Counted from the first letter of the stretch, positions 19,657 to 29,863 are shown. The stretch: DNA of 64,000 nt from Gammaproteobacteria bacterium (GCA_025358295.1 JANYJY010000036.1:1-64000), one strand, 5' to 3'. The notes: generated from the sequence alone by a model not told the origin. Translations and numbers: made by a program.

Positions 19657-20714
19657 GTTGATCCTATGCAGTGAAGTAAGGCGTCGTTCTGCGCCCGGCT
19701 GCCCACCGAGATGCGCAAGGAACGCGGCAGGGTGGGGTAGGCGCGCAGGTCCCGGACGATCATGCCGCCCGCCAAAGTGCTGCTCAGGAAGCGGTCTATA
19801 TCGAGGCAATCGATGAGCAGGAAATTCGCATTGCTCGGCCAGACCTTGGCGACCAGGGGTGATGCCGCGAGACCCTTGCTCAAGTAATCGCGCTCCGCCA
19901 GCAATCCTTCCAGTCGACCTCGTGAGGCTGCAAGCTCAGCAGGATCCAGCGCCCGCAAGGCCGCCTCCACTGTCGGTTGCGCCAAGGCGTAGGGCGGAAT
20001 CACCCGCTTCGCCAATTCGATGAGCCTGGGGTGCGCCAGCAATGCGCCGACCCGCGCACCGGCCAAGGCGTGCGCTTTGGACAGAGTGCGAAGTATGGCC
20101 AGCGTCGGGAAACGGTCCAGCCAGCGCGTCAAACTCGCGCAACGGGACCACTCTATGTAGGCCTCGTCGATGACGACGATGGCCTTGCCCTCGAGCGCCC
20201 GGCAGATCGTTTCGAGCGCTTCGGTATCGAGCATATTGGCCGTAGGGTTGTTCGGCGAGCATAGATACACAAGTTTGACATGCGGCTGCCATGCGCCCAA
20301 GAGCTGCTCCGGATCGACGGCCCAGCCGCGCGCGGGGTCGAGCGGAACCTCGATGACGTCGGCGCCCTGAATGTGCGCGGCCACTTGGTACATGCCGAAG
20401 GTCGGTGCGCATTGCAAAATGGCGTCGGTGCCGGCGCGCAAATAGATGCGCGATAGCAGATCGATGGCTTCATCTCCGCCTCGGGTGGCGAGTATCGCGG
20501 CTGCCGGAACCTCGTACAGCGCGGCCATGCGCTCGATCAGCGCGTGGGGTTGAGGTTCGGGGTAGCGATTCAAGCCTGCGTTGGTGGTATCGCCCGTGGG
20601 CCGCCATGGCGCTTCGTTGGCGTGCAGACGCGTCAGCGACGGTCTCCAGGCCGCGTGTGAGTAGGGTTTGAGATTGACGATCTCGGGCCTGGCGAGAGTG
20701 ACGACGGCATTCAT
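19653..20714 (-). CDS. hisC: Histidinol-phosphate aminotransferase
   Basis: PLP enzyme that transaminates imidazole-acetol phosphate. 353 residues, fold-type I: LHANEAPW, NRYPEPQP, CSPNNPTANM, VIDEAYIEW and the PLP-lysine in LRTLSKAHALAGARVG. The frame extends upstream to 21008 but the ATG at 20714 overlaps the hisD stop (ATGA) and gives the normal length. Confidence 0.95.
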   Translation of the reverse strand: MNAVVTLARPEIVNLKPYSHAAWRPSLTRLHANEAPWRPTGDTTNAGLNRYPEPQPHALIERMAALYEVPAAAILATRGGDEAIDLLSRIYLRAGTDAILQCAPTFGMYQVAAHIQGADVIEVPLDPARGWAVDPEQLLGAWQPHVKLVYLCSPNNPTANMLDTEALETICRALEGKAIVVIDEAYIEWSRCASLTRWLDRFPTLAILRTLSKAHALAGARVGALLAHPRLIELAKRVIPPYALAQPTVEAALRALDPAELAASRGRLEGLLAERDYLSKGLAASPLVAKVWPSNANFLLIDCLDIDRFLSSTLAGGMIVRDLRAYPTLPRSLRISVGSRAQNDALLHCIGST

Positions 20715-22021
20715 CGCCGGGCTCCGGCCAGCGCCGCAAGACGAACGCTGACCGCCGCCGCATGTGCATCGAGTCCTTCGAGATTCGCAAGCACTTGCGC
20801 CGTCGGTCCTAAATCCTCGAGCCCGCCGGGCGTCAGCTCTTGGACCGTGATGCGCTTTTGAAAGTCCTCCAGCGACAGGCCGCTGTGGGCTTTGGCATAG
20901 CCATAGGTGGGCAGCGTATGGTTGGGCCCGCTGCAATAGTCGCCCACCGATTCCGGCGACCAATGTCCCAGGAATACGGCACCCGCGGCGCTGACCCGGG
21001 GCAGCCATCGACGCGGCTCGCGTACTTCGAGCAATAGATGCTCGGGTGCATAGTCGTTGGCGATATGGATTGCAGCGTCGAGAGTATCGACGATCAGCAA
21101 TCTGATATGCGGTATGGACTTCGCCAGCACGCTGCTGCGCGTGAGGCTTTTGGCCTGAGCCTTGACTTGTCGCACGACCTCTTCGGCCAAGGATGCAGAC
21201 GTCGTCACGAGTAGCGATTGCGCCTCGGGACTATGTTCCGCTTGCGCGAGCAGATCGGCGGCGACGAACTCGGCGCGAGCGCTGTCGTCCGCAATCACCA
21301 TGACTTCGGTGACGCCCGCGGGAAGGTCCGCCGCCGCACCCTCGGCGTCTTGGGCGACCAGCATCTTGGCGGCGGTCACATACGCATTGCCGGGCCCAAA
21401 CAGCTTGTTGCACTTCGGGATGGTCGCCGTGCCGTAGGCCATGGCAGCGATGGCTTGAGCGCCGCCGGCCTTGAACACCTGGCTGATGCCCGAGCGGCGC
21501 GCGGCGACCAGCACGGCGGGATCCGCAGCTCCGTTACGGGCGGGAGGCGTGCACATCACGCGCACGGGGCAACCCGCGATGGCGGCGGGAACGGCCAGCA
21601 TGACGGCCGTGGAGGGCAGGGGAGCGGAGCCCGCGGGGACATACAGTCCGACTGCCCGGATGGGGACACTGTAACGCTCGCACACCACGCCGGGCGCCGT
21701 CTCGACGCGTAAGGGCGCAGCCCCCTGTGCGGCATGAAAGCGTCGAACATTAACGATGGCCCGCTCGATTGCCGCCGTTTGAGCGCTGCTCAAGGTGCGC
21801 TCGGCCGCCGCAAATTCCTCGGGCGACACGGCCAGCGAGTCGGGTCGCACCGCGTCGTATTTCTCGGTTAGAGCCAAGACTGCGGCGTCGCCGTCGCGGC
21901 GCACGGCATCAATGATGCCTTGCGCGGCCTCCCGAGTTGCCGCGGCTTCGAGCTGAGCAGGGCGCTGCAGGGCCTGCGCACGCTGCACCGTGGACAGGGA
22001 GTTCCAATCGAGAATGCGCAT
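20711..22021 (-). CDS. hisD: Histidinol dehydrogenase
   Basis: Last two oxidations of histidine synthesis, NAD+ and Zn2+ dependent. 436 residues (E. coli 434), with YVPAGSAPLPSTAVM, the FGPGNAYVTAAK motif, DLPAGVTEVMVIAD, and AQAEHSPEAQ with the zinc/catalytic residues, then DYCSGPNHTLPT. The ATG at 22021 lies 13 bases after the hisG stop. Confidence 0.95.
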   Translation of the reverse strand: MRILDWNSLSTVQRAQALQRPAQLEAAATREAAQGIIDAVRRDGDAAVLALTEKYDAVRPDSLAVSPEEFAAAERTLSSAQTAAIERAIVNVRRFHAAQGAAPLRVETAPGVVCERYSVPIRAVGLYVPAGSAPLPSTAVMLAVPAAIAGCPVRVMCTPPARNGAADPAVLVAARRSGISQVFKAGGAQAIAAMAYGTATIPKCNKLFGPGNAYVTAAKMLVAQDAEGAAADLPAGVTEVMVIADDSARAEFVAADLLAQAEHSPEAQSLLVTTSASLAEEVVRQVKAQAKSLTRSSVLAKSIPHIRLLIVDTLDAAIHIANDYAPEHLLLEVREPRRWLPRVSAAGAVFLGHWSPESVGDYCSGPNHTLPTYGYAKAHSGLSLEDFQKRITVQELTPGGLEDLGPTAQVLANLEGLDAHAAAVSVRLAALAGARR

Positions 22022-22034
22022 TGTTCGACTGAGC

Positions 22035-22952
22035 CTAGGCCAGCATTTTTTCGACGGGAAGTACCAGCACTGACGAGGCGCCGACACCCTTCAGTTCCTC
22101 GAGTGTTTCCCAAAAGACGTTTTCGCGGCATACCGCGTGCACCGCCACCCGATCGCCGCGGCCTTCGAGAGGAATGACGGTCGGCGCTTCGCTGCCGGGC
22201 AGCAGCTTGACGATGGCCGGCAGCGCGGAGCGCGGCGCATGCAGCATGATGTACTTACTGCCCTTGACCTGTTCGACGCCATCGATGCGCATCAGCAGAC
22301 GCCGGGTCCACTCCTGCTTTTCCGGAGCGATCGGCACGGGCGTACGGATCAGCACCGCCTGGCTGTCCAGCACCGTTTCGGCCAGCCGCAAATGATTCGC
22401 GGCCAGAGTGGAACCGGTCGACACCAGATCGCAGATCAAATCCGCCCGTCCGAGCCGCGGGGCAATCTCCACCGAGCCGGAGAGCACCACCACTTCCGCG
22501 GTGATGCCGTGATCGGCGAGGAAACGTCCCAGGATATGCGGATACGTGGTCGCAATGCGCTTGCCCTGAAGGGATTGGGCGCCGCGATACTCGAATCCGT
22601 CGGGCACCGCGATACACAACCTACAGCGGCCGAAATCCAGGACCTGCACCGTTTCAAACAGCGGTGCAATCGACCGTGCAGCGAACGCCAGGCGCTTCTC
22701 CTGGACCACGTTCAATCCGACCAACCCCAAATCGCAGACATCCTCTTGCACCAGATCGGGAATGTCGTCGTCGCGCACGAACAGTACGTCGAGCGGCATA
22801 TTCTCGCCGTAGCACATGAGCTGGTCCTTACCGCGGCTGTACTTCAGGCCGCAGCGCGACAGCAAGTCGAGCGAGGCATCGGTGAGCCTGCCGCTTTTTT
22901 GCACGGCGATCTTCAGGCGCATGGAGTCGGGAGTATTTATATCGCTAGCCAT
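22035..22952 (-). CDS. hisG: ATP phosphoribosyltransferase (long form)
   Basis: Commits PRPP and ATP to histidine synthesis. 305 residues: the two-lobed catalytic part (KIAVQKSGRLTDAS, DLGLVGLNV, the PRPP-binding LICDLVSTGSTLAANHLR) plus a C-terminal ACT-like regulatory domain of about 75 residues, which binds histidine in the long form, so no HisZ is needed. The ATG overlaps the end of the upstream TrpR-like regulator gene by 8 bases, showing that the regulator heads the operon. Confidence 0.95.
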   Translation of the reverse strand: MASDINTPDSMRLKIAVQKSGRLTDASLDLLSRCGLKYSRGKDQLMCYGENMPLDVLFVRDDDIPDLVQEDVCDLGLVGLNVVQEKRLAFAARSIAPLFETVQVLDFGRCRLCIAVPDGFEYRGAQSLQGKRIATTYPHILGRFLADHGITAEVVVLSGSVEIAPRLGRADLICDLVSTGSTLAANHLRLAETVLDSQAVLIRTPVPIAPEKQEWTRRLLMRIDGVEQVKGSKYIMLHAPRSALPAIVKLLPGSEAPTVIPLEGRGDRVAVHAVCRENVFWETLEELKGVGASSVLVLPVEKMLA

Positions 22953-23256
22953 TGAGTTTCAACCGTTCGGTCACTGCGCGGTAGCCGCCGTTTCCAGAGG
23001 TGAGATACCGGGCGACGCGGCCGACGGTGGTGACGCTGACTCCCGTTTGCTTGTGAATCTCCCGATAGGGCAGCCCGCGCTCCAGCAGCTCCACCACGGC
23101 CCAACGGTCCGCCATCGCCTGCAATTCCGCCGGCGTGCACAAATCGCGGAAAAAACTGCGGCATTCTTCGAGACTGCGTAGCGCGAGTATGGCCGTGCAG
23201 AGTGCACGTTCGTGCTGTTGCTCCTGGCGTACGGTGACGGGTCGATTGGTTTTCAT
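22945..23256 (-). CDS. TrpR-family (YerC/YecD-like) repressor, likely histidine operon regulator
   Basis: A 103-residue all-helical protein of the Trp-repressor fold: CTPAELQAMADRWAVVELL, then a helix-turn-helix in LPYREIHKQTGVSVTTVGRVARYL, ending SGNGGYRAV. This is the YerC/YecD branch, not tryptophan TrpR itself. It is the first gene of the his operon (8-base overlap with hisG) and a large palindrome lies 37 bases upstream, so it probably represses its own operon with histidine as co-repressor. The ligand is inferred from context; in relatives a TrpR-type HisR has been proposed. Confidence 0.82.
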   Translation of the reverse strand: MKTNRPVTVRQEQQHERALCTAILALRSLEECRSFFRDLCTPAELQAMADRWAVVELLERGLPYREIHKQTGVSVTTVGRVARYLTSGNGGYRAVTERLKLNG

Positions 23257-23292
23257 GGGAGGGCCGGGGGTCAGTGTTTGCCGCTGGGTTTA

Positions 23293-23328
23293 TCAATGTA
23301 TTAACGTGCTAGTACATTAATACATTGA
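23293..23328. promoter_or_regulatory. 36-bp near-perfect palindrome, candidate his operon operator
   Basis: Arms TCAATGTATTAA (23293-23304) and TTAATACATTGA (23317-23328) are exact inverse complements. The 12-base centre is also mostly symmetric around CTAG (23309-23312), so 32 of 36 positions obey dyad symmetry. A CTAG core flanked by GTAC-like bases recalls Trp-repressor operators. It is 37 bases upstream of the regulator start and covers the expected -10 region of the minus-strand promoter. Confidence 0.75.
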
Positions 23329-23399
23329 TGAGCGCAGCGCAAGCTGTACGGGCGCAAAATGCCTTGACGCACCCTGGGGCAGTCCCTAAAATTCTCATT

Positions 23400-23529
23400 G
23401 CCTATCTAGACCGGCTGAGGGAAAGGCCCTTAGAAGCCGGGGCAACCACCCAATGATCCTCAAGGGAATACATTGGAACGGTGCCAACTCCTGCGGAATC
23501 GGGCGATAGCTCGAATCCGGTAGATAGGC
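23400..23529 (+). ncRNA. SAM-I (S-box) riboswitch controlling metX-metB
   Basis: The aptamer is recognisable from its invariant blocks in order: P1 5' strand GCCTATCTA (23400-23408), CTGAGGGA with GGCCC and GAAGCC forming P2 and the kink-turn, GGCAACC, P3 stem CCAATG (23450-23455)/CATTGG (23471-23476), GGTGCCAACTCC, a P4 stem, and P1 3' strand TAGATAGGC (23521-23529), which is exactly complementary to the 5' strand over 9 bp. It lies 91 bases upstream of metX. No obvious intrinsic terminator follows; CTC (23598-23600) could pair with the GAG (23606-23608) of the candidate Shine-Dalgarno, hinting at translational control. Confidence 0.92.
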
Positions 23530-23620
23530 CGCCGATTGCACGGGCATTTATCCGATGTAGTGGGCTGCGAGCGCTGGCGCTGCAGGGGTTATGTAACCTC
23601 AATTGGAGCTGAAGCGTCAC

Positions 23621-24613
23621 GTGGCCGAGAAATCCACCAGTCAACTTGATCAAACACTGCGGTTGCCGCAGCCATTTGCTTTGCATTACGGCGACGTCTT
23701 GCCGGATGCCCGCGTGGCGTACCGCCTGGTCGGTCCCGAAGGGGCGCCCGTGGTCGCCGTACTCGGTGGCATTTCCGCGCATCGCGGGGTAGCCGGGGCT
23801 CCTGGCGTGGGGTGGTGGCCGGAGATCGTTGGCCCCGGTCTCGGCGTGGATACGCGGCACTTCCGGGTTCTCGGCATCGACTATCTCGGCGGCCGCGGCG
23901 AGAGCTCCGCGCCGCAAAGCGGCGAGAGCTTTCCGTCCTTGAGTTCCTACGATCAGGCCGATGCCCTGCACGCCATCGTCCGGCATATTGGTTTGCCGTC
24001 GTTGCACGCCATTGTCGGCGCCTCCTACGGGGGCATGGTGGCTCTGTGCTTCGCCGAGCGCTATGCACAGTGGGTAAATCGCATCGTAGTCCTGAGCGCC
24101 GCCGACAAGGCCCAGGTGCTTTCGACCGCCTGGCGCAGCGTGCAGCGGCAGATCGTGCGCGAGGCGATCGCGCGCGGCGATGGGGCCGCGGGACTGAAGC
24201 TTGCACGGGCGTTGGCGATGGCGACTTATCGCAGCGCGGTAGAGTTTCAGCTGCGTTTCGGCGCGGCGCCGAAACGCAGCGACGACCGATTTCGGTTTCC
24301 GATCGAGGACTACCTGTTCGCGCGCGGCGATGACTATGTGCAGAAATATCGCGCGGAATCCTTCTTGGTCTTGAGTGAATCGACCGATCTGCACTACGTG
24401 GACGCGACCCAGGTGCAGACACCAGCGACGCTGATCGCCGTGCGCGAGGATCAATTGGTGCCTTTTCAAGACATGCAGGCATTGTCCGCGCGCCTCAACG
24501 GGCCGCGGCAGCTCATCGAAATCAACTCCATTTTCGGGCATGACGCCTTCTTGAAGGAAGCCGCCGCCCTGATTCCCATCATTAAACTAGCCCTCGCGGA
24601 GCAGACGACATGA
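23621..24613 (+). CDS. metX: Homoserine O-acyltransferase, MetX family
   Basis: Acylates homoserine to start methionine synthesis. About 330 residues, alpha/beta hydrolase fold: nucleophile Ser in IVGASYGGMVAL, the late Asp in VREDQLVPF and His in FGHDAF. The short chain and divergent core resemble the Xanthomonas-type enzymes reassigned as succinyl-transferring, so the acyl donor (acetyl- or succinyl-CoA) cannot be settled by eye. Start is uncertain: GTG at 23621 has GGAG and GAAG upstream; a TTG at 23603 would add six residues but lacks a ribosome site. Stop overlaps metB by 4 bases. Confidence 0.88.
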   Translation: MAEKSTSQLDQTLRLPQPFALHYGDVLPDARVAYRLVGPEGAPVVAVLGGISAHRGVAGAPGVGWWPEIVGPGLGVDTRHFRVLGIDYLGGRGESSAPQSGESFPSLSSYDQADALHAIVRHIGLPSLHAIVGASYGGMVALCFAERYAQWVNRIVVLSAADKAQVLSTAWRSVQRQIVREAIARGDGAAGLKLARALAMATYRSAVEFQLRFGAAPKRSDDRFRFPIEDYLFARGDDYVQKYRAESFLVLSESTDLHYVDATQVQTPATLIAVREDQLVPFQDMQALSARLNGPRQLIEINSIFGHDAFLKEAAALIPIIKLALAEQTT

Positions 24614-25818
24614 GCAGCAAGACCCCTCCCAAGAAAAGCATCGCAACGCGATCGGTACGCGCGGGGCTCGAGTCCGATGCACAGCATGGTTCAGTGGTGC
24701 CGCCGATCTATCTATCCACGAATTTCGCCTTCGAGGAATTCCGCAAGCCGCGCAAGTACGACTACACGCGCTCGGGCAATCCCACGCGCGATCAATTAGC
24801 GGTTGCCCTGGCCGATCTCGAAGGCGGCGTCGGCGCGGTGGTGACCTGCACGGGGTTGTCGGCCATTACGCTGATATTGGCGACCTTGCCGGGCCGGGCC
24901 CGAGTCATTGCACCCTACGACTGCTACGGCGGCACGTATCGCTTGCTCGCGGCATTGCATGCGCAGGGAAATCTCGTGGTCGATTTCATCGATCAGTCCG
25001 ATCCCGATGCTTTGCAGGCGGCGTTGCGAGCCAGTCCGAGCTTGGTGTGGATCGAGACGCCGAGCAATCCGCTGCTGCGAGTGGTGGATATCCGCGCCAT
25101 TGCGGATGCGGCGCATGGCGCGGGCGCGCTCGTCGTGGTCGATAATACTTTTCTCTCGCCCGTCTGGCAGCAGCCGCTGGCGTTGGGCGCAGACATGGTG
25201 ATGCACTCCACCACCAAGTATCTGAACGGCCACAGCGATGTGGTAGGGGGCGCGGTCGTGGCGGCGAGCGCCGAGCGCAAGGATAAGCTGGCCTGGTGGG
25301 CCAACGCCATCGGCGTCACGGGCGCGCCGTTCGACAGCTTCTTGACGCTGCGCGGCGTGCGCTCATTGCATGCCCGGATGCGCGTACACGCCGAGAATAC
25401 GGCGGCGGTAGTCGATTTTCTGTGCAAACAACCCGGCGTCGAACGGGTCTACTACCCAGGCTTGCCGGATCATCCCGGACATGAGATTGCGCGGCGCCAG
25501 CAGAGCGGCTTCGGCGCCATGCTGAGTTTTGAACTCGCCGGAGGCGAGGCGGCGGTGCAGGCCTTTGTCACCGGGCTGGAATGCTTCACACTCGCCGAAT
25601 CCTTGGGCGGCGTCGAGAGTTTGATCGCGCACCCTGCAAGCATGACTCACGCGGGTATGGAGGAATCGGCACGCTTGCGCGCCGGCATCGGCCCGGGATT
25701 GCTGCGGGTCTCCGTCGGTATCGAAGATCCGGCGGATCTCGTGGCTGACTTGGCGGCGGCGCTCGACCGCGCCGTCAAAGTCCAGCCAACACCGCATCTC
25801 CGGCGGCACGCGTCGTAA
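24610..25818 (+). CDS. metB: Cystathionine gamma-synthase
   Basis: Joins acyl-homoserine with cysteine to give cystathionine. 402 residues very similar to E. coli Met[26 protein letters not shown], the PLP-lysine in [35 protein letters not shown], and [13 protein letters not shown]. The WWAN-IGVTG stretch favours MetB over the sulfhydrylases. It overlaps metX by 4 bases and shares its riboswitch. The last 44 bases overlap the convergent leuB gene. Confidence 0.93.
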   Translation: MSSKTPPKKSIATRSVRAGLESDAQHGSVVPPIYLSTNFAFEEFRKPRKYDYTRSGNPTRDQLAVALADLEGGVGAVVTCTGLSAITLILATLPGRARVIAPYDCYGGTYRLLAALHAQGNLVVDFIDQSDPDALQAALRASPSLVWIETPSNPLLRVVDIRAIADAAHGAGALVVVDNTFLSPVWQQPLALGADMVMHSTTKYLNGHSDVVGGAVVAASAERKDKLAWWANAIGVTGAPFDSFLTLRGVRSLHARMRVHAENTAAVVDFLCKQPGVERVYYPGLPDHPGHEIARRQQSGFGAMLSFELAGGEAAVQAFVTGLECFTLAESLGGVESLIAHPASMTHAGMEESARLRAGIGPGLLRVSVGIEDPADLVADLAAALDRAVKVQPTPHLRRHAS

Positions 25819-26848
25819 TGGCCGCGGCGGCCGTTGCCGCGCCGGCCGTTGCCAAATCGGCCGGCAGCGCGCCGGATTCCACGGCGCGCCAGACGGCGGC
25901 TTCGATGGCGAGGGCCTCGGCCTCCAATTGCAGGGAGTAGCGCAGCAGCATCGCGGTGCTCAGTATCGTGGCGTAGGGATTGGCGATGCCGCGACCTGCG
26001 ATATCGGGAGCGGAACCGTGGATGGGCTCGAACAAACCGCCGCGCGTCGCGGCGCCCAAAGAGGCCGAGGGCAGCATTCCGAGGGAGCCTGCCAGCATGG
26101 AAGCTTCGTCGGTGAGAATGTCGCCGAACATGTTTTCGGTCACGATCACGTCGAAGTCACGAGGCCGTTTCAATAGATGCATGGCGGCTGCATCGACCAG
26201 CATGTGCTCGAATTTCACGTCGGGGAATTCGACGGGCATGATCCGCTCTACCGTCGCGCGCCACAGTCGCGAGGTTTCAAGCACATTGGCCTTGTCTATT
26301 GAACATAACTTGCGGCGTCGCGCCATGGCCAGGCGACCTGCGAGACGCACGACGCGTTCAATCTCGACCACGGTGTAACGGCAGATATCGACGGCTTCGG
26401 TCGCAGTGCGGGTCTTGTCCCCGAAATAGATCCCGCCCGTCAGTTCGCGCACCACCATGATGTCCACACCATGCAGCAGTTCTGCTTTGATGGGCGAGGC
26501 ATGGAGCACGGTCGGGTGCGGCACCACCGGGCGCAAGTTGGCAAACAATCCAAGCGTCTTGCGCAGACCCAGCAGGCCCTGTTCGGGGCGAACCTTGGCA
26601 TCGGGAGCGGACCATTTCGGACCGCCGACGGCGCCGAGCAAAATCGCATCCGCGCGCTTCGACAATGCCAACGTCGCTGCCGGCAGCGCTTCTCCCGTTG
26701 CGTCGATGGCGACCCCGCCGATGAGCCCTGTCTGAATCTCGAAGGAATGGCCAAAGCGCGCGGCGACCGCTTCCAGCACGCGTACGGCTTCCGTCGTGAC
26801 CTCGCCGCCGATGCCGTCGCCGGCGAGAACTGCAATCAACGCCTTCAC
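25775..26848 (-). CDS. leuB: 3-isopropylmalate dehydrogenase
   Basis: Oxidative decarboxylation of 3-isopropylmalate with NAD+. 357 residues: [10 protein letters not shown] at the N-terminus (a small change from the common PGDGIGPE), [47 protein letters not shown] with the catalytic Lys, [14 protein letters not shown], and the NAD site [19 protein letters not shown]. Start is GTG at 26848, four bases after the leuD stop. Last gene of ilvC-leuC-leuD-leuB. Confidence 0.94.
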   Translation of the reverse strand: MKALIAVLAGDGIGGEVTTEAVRVLEAVAARFGHSFEIQTGLIGGVAIDATGEALPAATLALSKRADAILLGAVGGPKWSAPDAKVRPEQGLLGLRKTLGLFANLRPVVPHPTVLHASPIKAELLHGVDIMVVRELTGGIYFGDKTRTATEAVDICRYTVVEIERVVRLAGRLAMARRRKLCSIDKANVLETSRLWRATVERIMPVEFPDVKFEHMLVDAAAMHLLKRPRDFDVIVTENMFGDILTDEASMLAGSLGMLPSASLGAATRGGLFEPIHGSAPDIAGRGIANPYATILSTAMLLRYSLQLEAEALAIEAAVWRAVESGALPADLATAGAATAAAAITTRAAGDAVLAGL

Positions 26849-26852
26849 GCCC

Positions 26853-27431
26853 TCACCAGGTTCGCGCCGCTTCGTAGCGTTCGATGTCGGCGGTCTTGCT
26901 GCGCAAGTAGCCCAGTTCATCGATGCCGTTTAACAGGCAGTGGCGCGCGAACGCATCCAGGGGAAATGATACCGATACGCCCGTCGGCAGGGTCAGTCGT
27001 TTCGATTCAAGATCGATGTCCACGTCGGCGCCGGGATGCTCCAGCAGCCATGCCGATGTGGCTGCATCGACCACGATCGGCAGCAAGCCGTTCTTCAAGG
27101 AATTGCCGGTGAAAATATCGGCGATTTCCGTGCTGATGACGGCACGAAATCCAAAATCCAGCAGCGCCCAGGGCGCGTGTTCGCGCGAGGAGCCGCAGCC
27201 GAAATTGCGGCCGGCGACCAAAATCTGCGCGCCGTGCGACTCCGGGCGATTCAGCACGAAATGCGGATTCGGCGAGCCGTCGGCGTGATAGCGCCAGTCG
27301 GCGAACAGCTGGCGGCCCAGGCCTTCTTTGGTCGTGGTAGTTAGGAATCTGGCCGGAATGATCTGATCAGTGTCGATATTGCTCGACGAAATCACCACCG
27401 TTTTGGAATGGACGCGGATCACGGGCTCCAT
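26853..27431 (-). CDS. leuD: 3-isopropylmalate dehydratase, small subunit
   Basis: Forms isopropylmalate isomerase with LeuC. 192 residues: [31 protein letters not shown] and the swivelling-domain features of the aconitase family. The ATG overlaps the leuC stop by one base (TAATG). The open frame upstream is inside leuC and is not used. Confidence 0.95.
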   Translation of the reverse strand: MEPVIRVHSKTVVISSSNIDTDQIIPARFLTTTTKEGLGRQLFADWRYHADGSPNPHFVLNRPESHGAQILVAGRNFGCGSSREHAPWALLDFGFRAVISTEIADIFTGNSLKNGLLPIVVDAATSAWLLEHPGADVDIDLESKRLTLPTGVSVSFPLDAFARHCLLNGIDELGYLRSKTADIERYEAARTW

Positions 27432-28825
27432 TACAACATGCCCCGTGGGTCGGTAATCCGGCCCTGCACGGCACTGGCCGCGGCGGTGAAGGGACTGACC
27501 AGCAAAGTTCGGGCGCCGACACCCTGGCGTCCCTCGAAATTGCGATTGCTGGTGCTGATGGCGTACTGACCGGCGGGGACCGTGTCGCCGTTCATCCCTA
27601 AACACATCGAGCAGCCCGATTCGCGCCAATCCGCGCCCGCTGCCTTGAAGATATCTGCATAGCCGGCGGCTTCGGCCGCACGCTTGATTTCCTGGGAGCC
27701 CGGCACGATGAGCAGATGCACGCTCGGCGCGACCTTGCGCCCCTTGAGGATTTGCGCCGCCGCTTGCAGATCTTCAAGCCTGCCATTGGTGCAGCTGCCG
27801 ATGAACACGACATCCACGCGCTTGCCGAGCATGGCCTCGCCGCCGTGAAAACCCATGTAGTGCAGGGCTTTGTCGAACACCGCATCGCCGGTCTTGGTCG
27901 GGATGTTGGCACCGATGGCCACGACCATGCCGGGATTCGTCCCGTAGGTAATCATCGGTTCGAGCGCCGATGCGTCGATATCCACGGAGGCATCGAACGT
28001 GGCGCCGGGATCGGAGACCAGCGTACGCCAGCGCGCGACCGCCAGGTCCCAATCCTTGCCTTGAGGGGCGCGGGGCCTGCCTTTGAGATAGGCGAAGGTG
28101 GTCTCGTCAGGCGCGATCATTCCGGCGCGCGCGCCGGCCTCGATGGACATATTGCAGACGGTCATCCGCTCGTCCATGGACAGGGCGCGAATGGCCGAGC
28201 CGCGATATTCCAATACATAACCGGTGCCGCCGGACACGCCGATCTTGCCGATCACTGCAAGGATCAAATCCTTGGCGCTGACACCGGCCCGAAGCCGTCC
28301 TTCGACATTAACCGCGAATGTCTTCGGCTTGCGCTGTAACAGCGATTGGGTGGCAAATACATGTCCCACTTCGGTGGTGCCGATGCCGAAGGCGAGGGCG
28401 CCGAAAGCGCCGTGGGTGCTGGTATGACTGTCGCCGCAGACGATGGTCATTCCCGGCTGCGTGCAGCCGAGTTCCGGGCTGATCACGTGCACGATGCCGC
28501 GCCGCGCATCGCGCATGCCGAACAGCTCCACGCCGAATTCCGCCGCATTCTGTTCAAGCTGGCGCACCTGTTTTGCCGCCGCATCGACTTTAATCGGCAC
28601 CCCGCCGAACACCTGGTCGCTGCTCGTCGGCGTGGAATGATCCATGGTAGCCAACGTGCGATCGGGGCGGCGCACCGGCAGGCCCAGACCCTTGAGGACA
28701 CTGAACGCCTGCGGCGAGGTGACCTCATGGATCAGGTGCAAATCGATGTACAGCACCGCCGGGGTGTCCGGCGTTTCAGCAACGACTACGTGTGCGGCCC
28801 AGACCTTGTCAAACAGGGTGCGCAT
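27431..28825 (-). CDS. leuC: 3-isopropylmalate dehydratase, large subunit
   Basis: Aconitase-family subunit holding the [4Fe-4S] cluster. 464 residues: [20 protein letters not shown], the cluster cysteines in [14 protein letters not shown] and [10 protein letters not shown], and [12 protein letters not shown] near the end. It follows ilvC by 12 bases and is one-base coupled to leuD. Confidence 0.95.
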   Translation of the reverse strand: MRTLFDKVWAAHVVVAETPDTPAVLYIDLHLIHEVTSPQAFSVLKGLGLPVRRPDRTLATMDHSTPTSSDQVFGGVPIKVDAAAKQVRQLEQNAAEFGVELFGMRDARRGIVHVISPELGCTQPGMTIVCGDSHTSTHGAFGALAFGIGTTEVGHVFATQSLLQRKPKTFAVNVEGRLRAGVSAKDLILAVIGKIGVSGGTGYVLEYRGSAIRALSMDERMTVCNMSIEAGARAGMIAPDETTFAYLKGRPRAPQGKDWDLAVARWRTLVSDPGATFDASVDIDASALEPMITYGTNPGMVVAIGANIPTKTGDAVFDKALHYMGFHGGEAMLGKRVDVVFIGSCTNGRLEDLQAAAQILKGRKVAPSVHLLIVPGSQEIKRAAEAAGYADIFKAAGADWRESGCSMCLGMNGDTVPAGQYAISTSNRNFEGRQGVGARTLLVSPFTAAASAVQGRITDPRGML

Positions 28826-28837
28826 GGATCTTAAACG

Positions 28838-29830
28838 TCAGGCCTTTCCAGATTCCAACCAAGGCATGCGGGCACGCAATTTCGCGCCGACCTTTTCGAT
28901 GGAATGGGTCAGGTCCGCCTTCAGCAGCTTGGAATACTTGCGCCGGCCGCCGTTGTTCTCGGCTATCCACTGGCGCGCGAACTTGCCCTGTTGAATCTCG
29001 GTCAGGATCTTGCGCATTTCCTTCTTGGTGGCCTTGTTGACGATGCGCGGGCCGCGCGTCAGATCGCCGTACTTGGCCGTCTCGCTGATGAAGCGATGCA
29101 TCTTCGTGATCCCGCCCTCGTGCAATAAATCAACGATGAGCTTCAGTTCATGCAGGCACTCGTAGTAGGCCACCGCGGGTTGATAGCCGGCTTCGACGAG
29201 AGTCTCGTAGCCCTTGACCACGAGTTCGGTCGCGCCGCCGCACAGCACCGCCTGCTCGCCGAACAGATCCGTTTCGGTCTCCTCGGCAAAGGTGGTTTCC
29301 AGGACGCCGCCGCGCGTTCCGCCGATGCCGTCCGCATAGGCCAGCGCCTTCACCTTGGCGCGCTTGGAGATATTTTGAGCCACTGCGATCAGACAGGGCA
29401 CGCCGCGTCCTTGCTGGTATTGACGGCGCACCAGGTCGCCCGGGCCCTTCGGCGCGATCAGCACTACGTCGAGATCCTTGCGCGGCTTGATTTGCCCGAA
29501 GTGAATGTTGAAACCGTGGGCAAACAGCAGGGTCGCGCCCTTCTCGAAGTCGCCCTTCAATTCGTTGTACAGGGATTTCTGGGTCAGATCGGGAACCAGC
29601 ATGGATACCAGTTGCGCGCCCTTGACGGCCGCCGCGGGCTCCATCACGTTCAAGCCGTCCTTCTTGGCTTTCTTCCAGCTGTCGCCCTTGCGCACGCCGA
29701 CCACCACGTCGTAACCGCTGTCGTGCAGATTGAGCGCGTGCGCACGACCCTGGCTGCCGTATCCCAAGATAGCGATCCGCGCTCCGCGCAGAGCTTTCTT
29801 GTCGACGTCTTTTTGCGAATACAAACGCAT
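28838..29830 (-). CDS. ilvC: Ketol-acid reductoisomerase (class I)
   Basis: Second common step of isoleucine and valine synthesis, NADPH and Mg2+ dependent. 330 residues, the short class I form: [15 protein letters not shown] dinucleotide loop, [30 protein letters not shown], and the metal-binding [13 protein letters not shown] and [12 protein letters not shown] segments. The ATG at 29830 has GGAG six bases upstream. It is the first gene of ilvC-leuC-leuD-leuB and its 5' region carries a terminator-like hairpin (29864-29909). Confidence 0.95.
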   Translation of the reverse strand: MRLYSQKDVDKKALRGARIAILGYGSQGRAHALNLHDSGYDVVVGVRKGDSWKKAKKDGLNVMEPAAAVKGAQLVSMLVPDLTQKSLYNELKGDFEKGATLLFAHGFNIHFGQIKPRKDLDVVLIAPKGPGDLVRRQYQQGRGVPCLIAVAQNISKRAKVKALAYADGIGGTRGGVLETTFAEETETDLFGEQAVLCGGATELVVKGYETLVEAGYQPAVAYYECLHELKLIVDLLHEGGITKMHRFISETAKYGDLTRGPRIVNKATKKEMRKILTEIQQGKFARQWIAENNGGRRKYSKLLKADLTHSIEKVGAKLRARMPWLESGKA

Positions 29831-29863
29831 GAAATTCTCCTGTAACCCTAAATCCGTGCCTTC

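Noticed and set aside
23402-24541. Minus-strand open frame opposite metX and part of the riboswitch
   Set aside because: It would run through the SAM-I aptamer and has no recognisable domain; the plus-strand MetX motifs explain the region.
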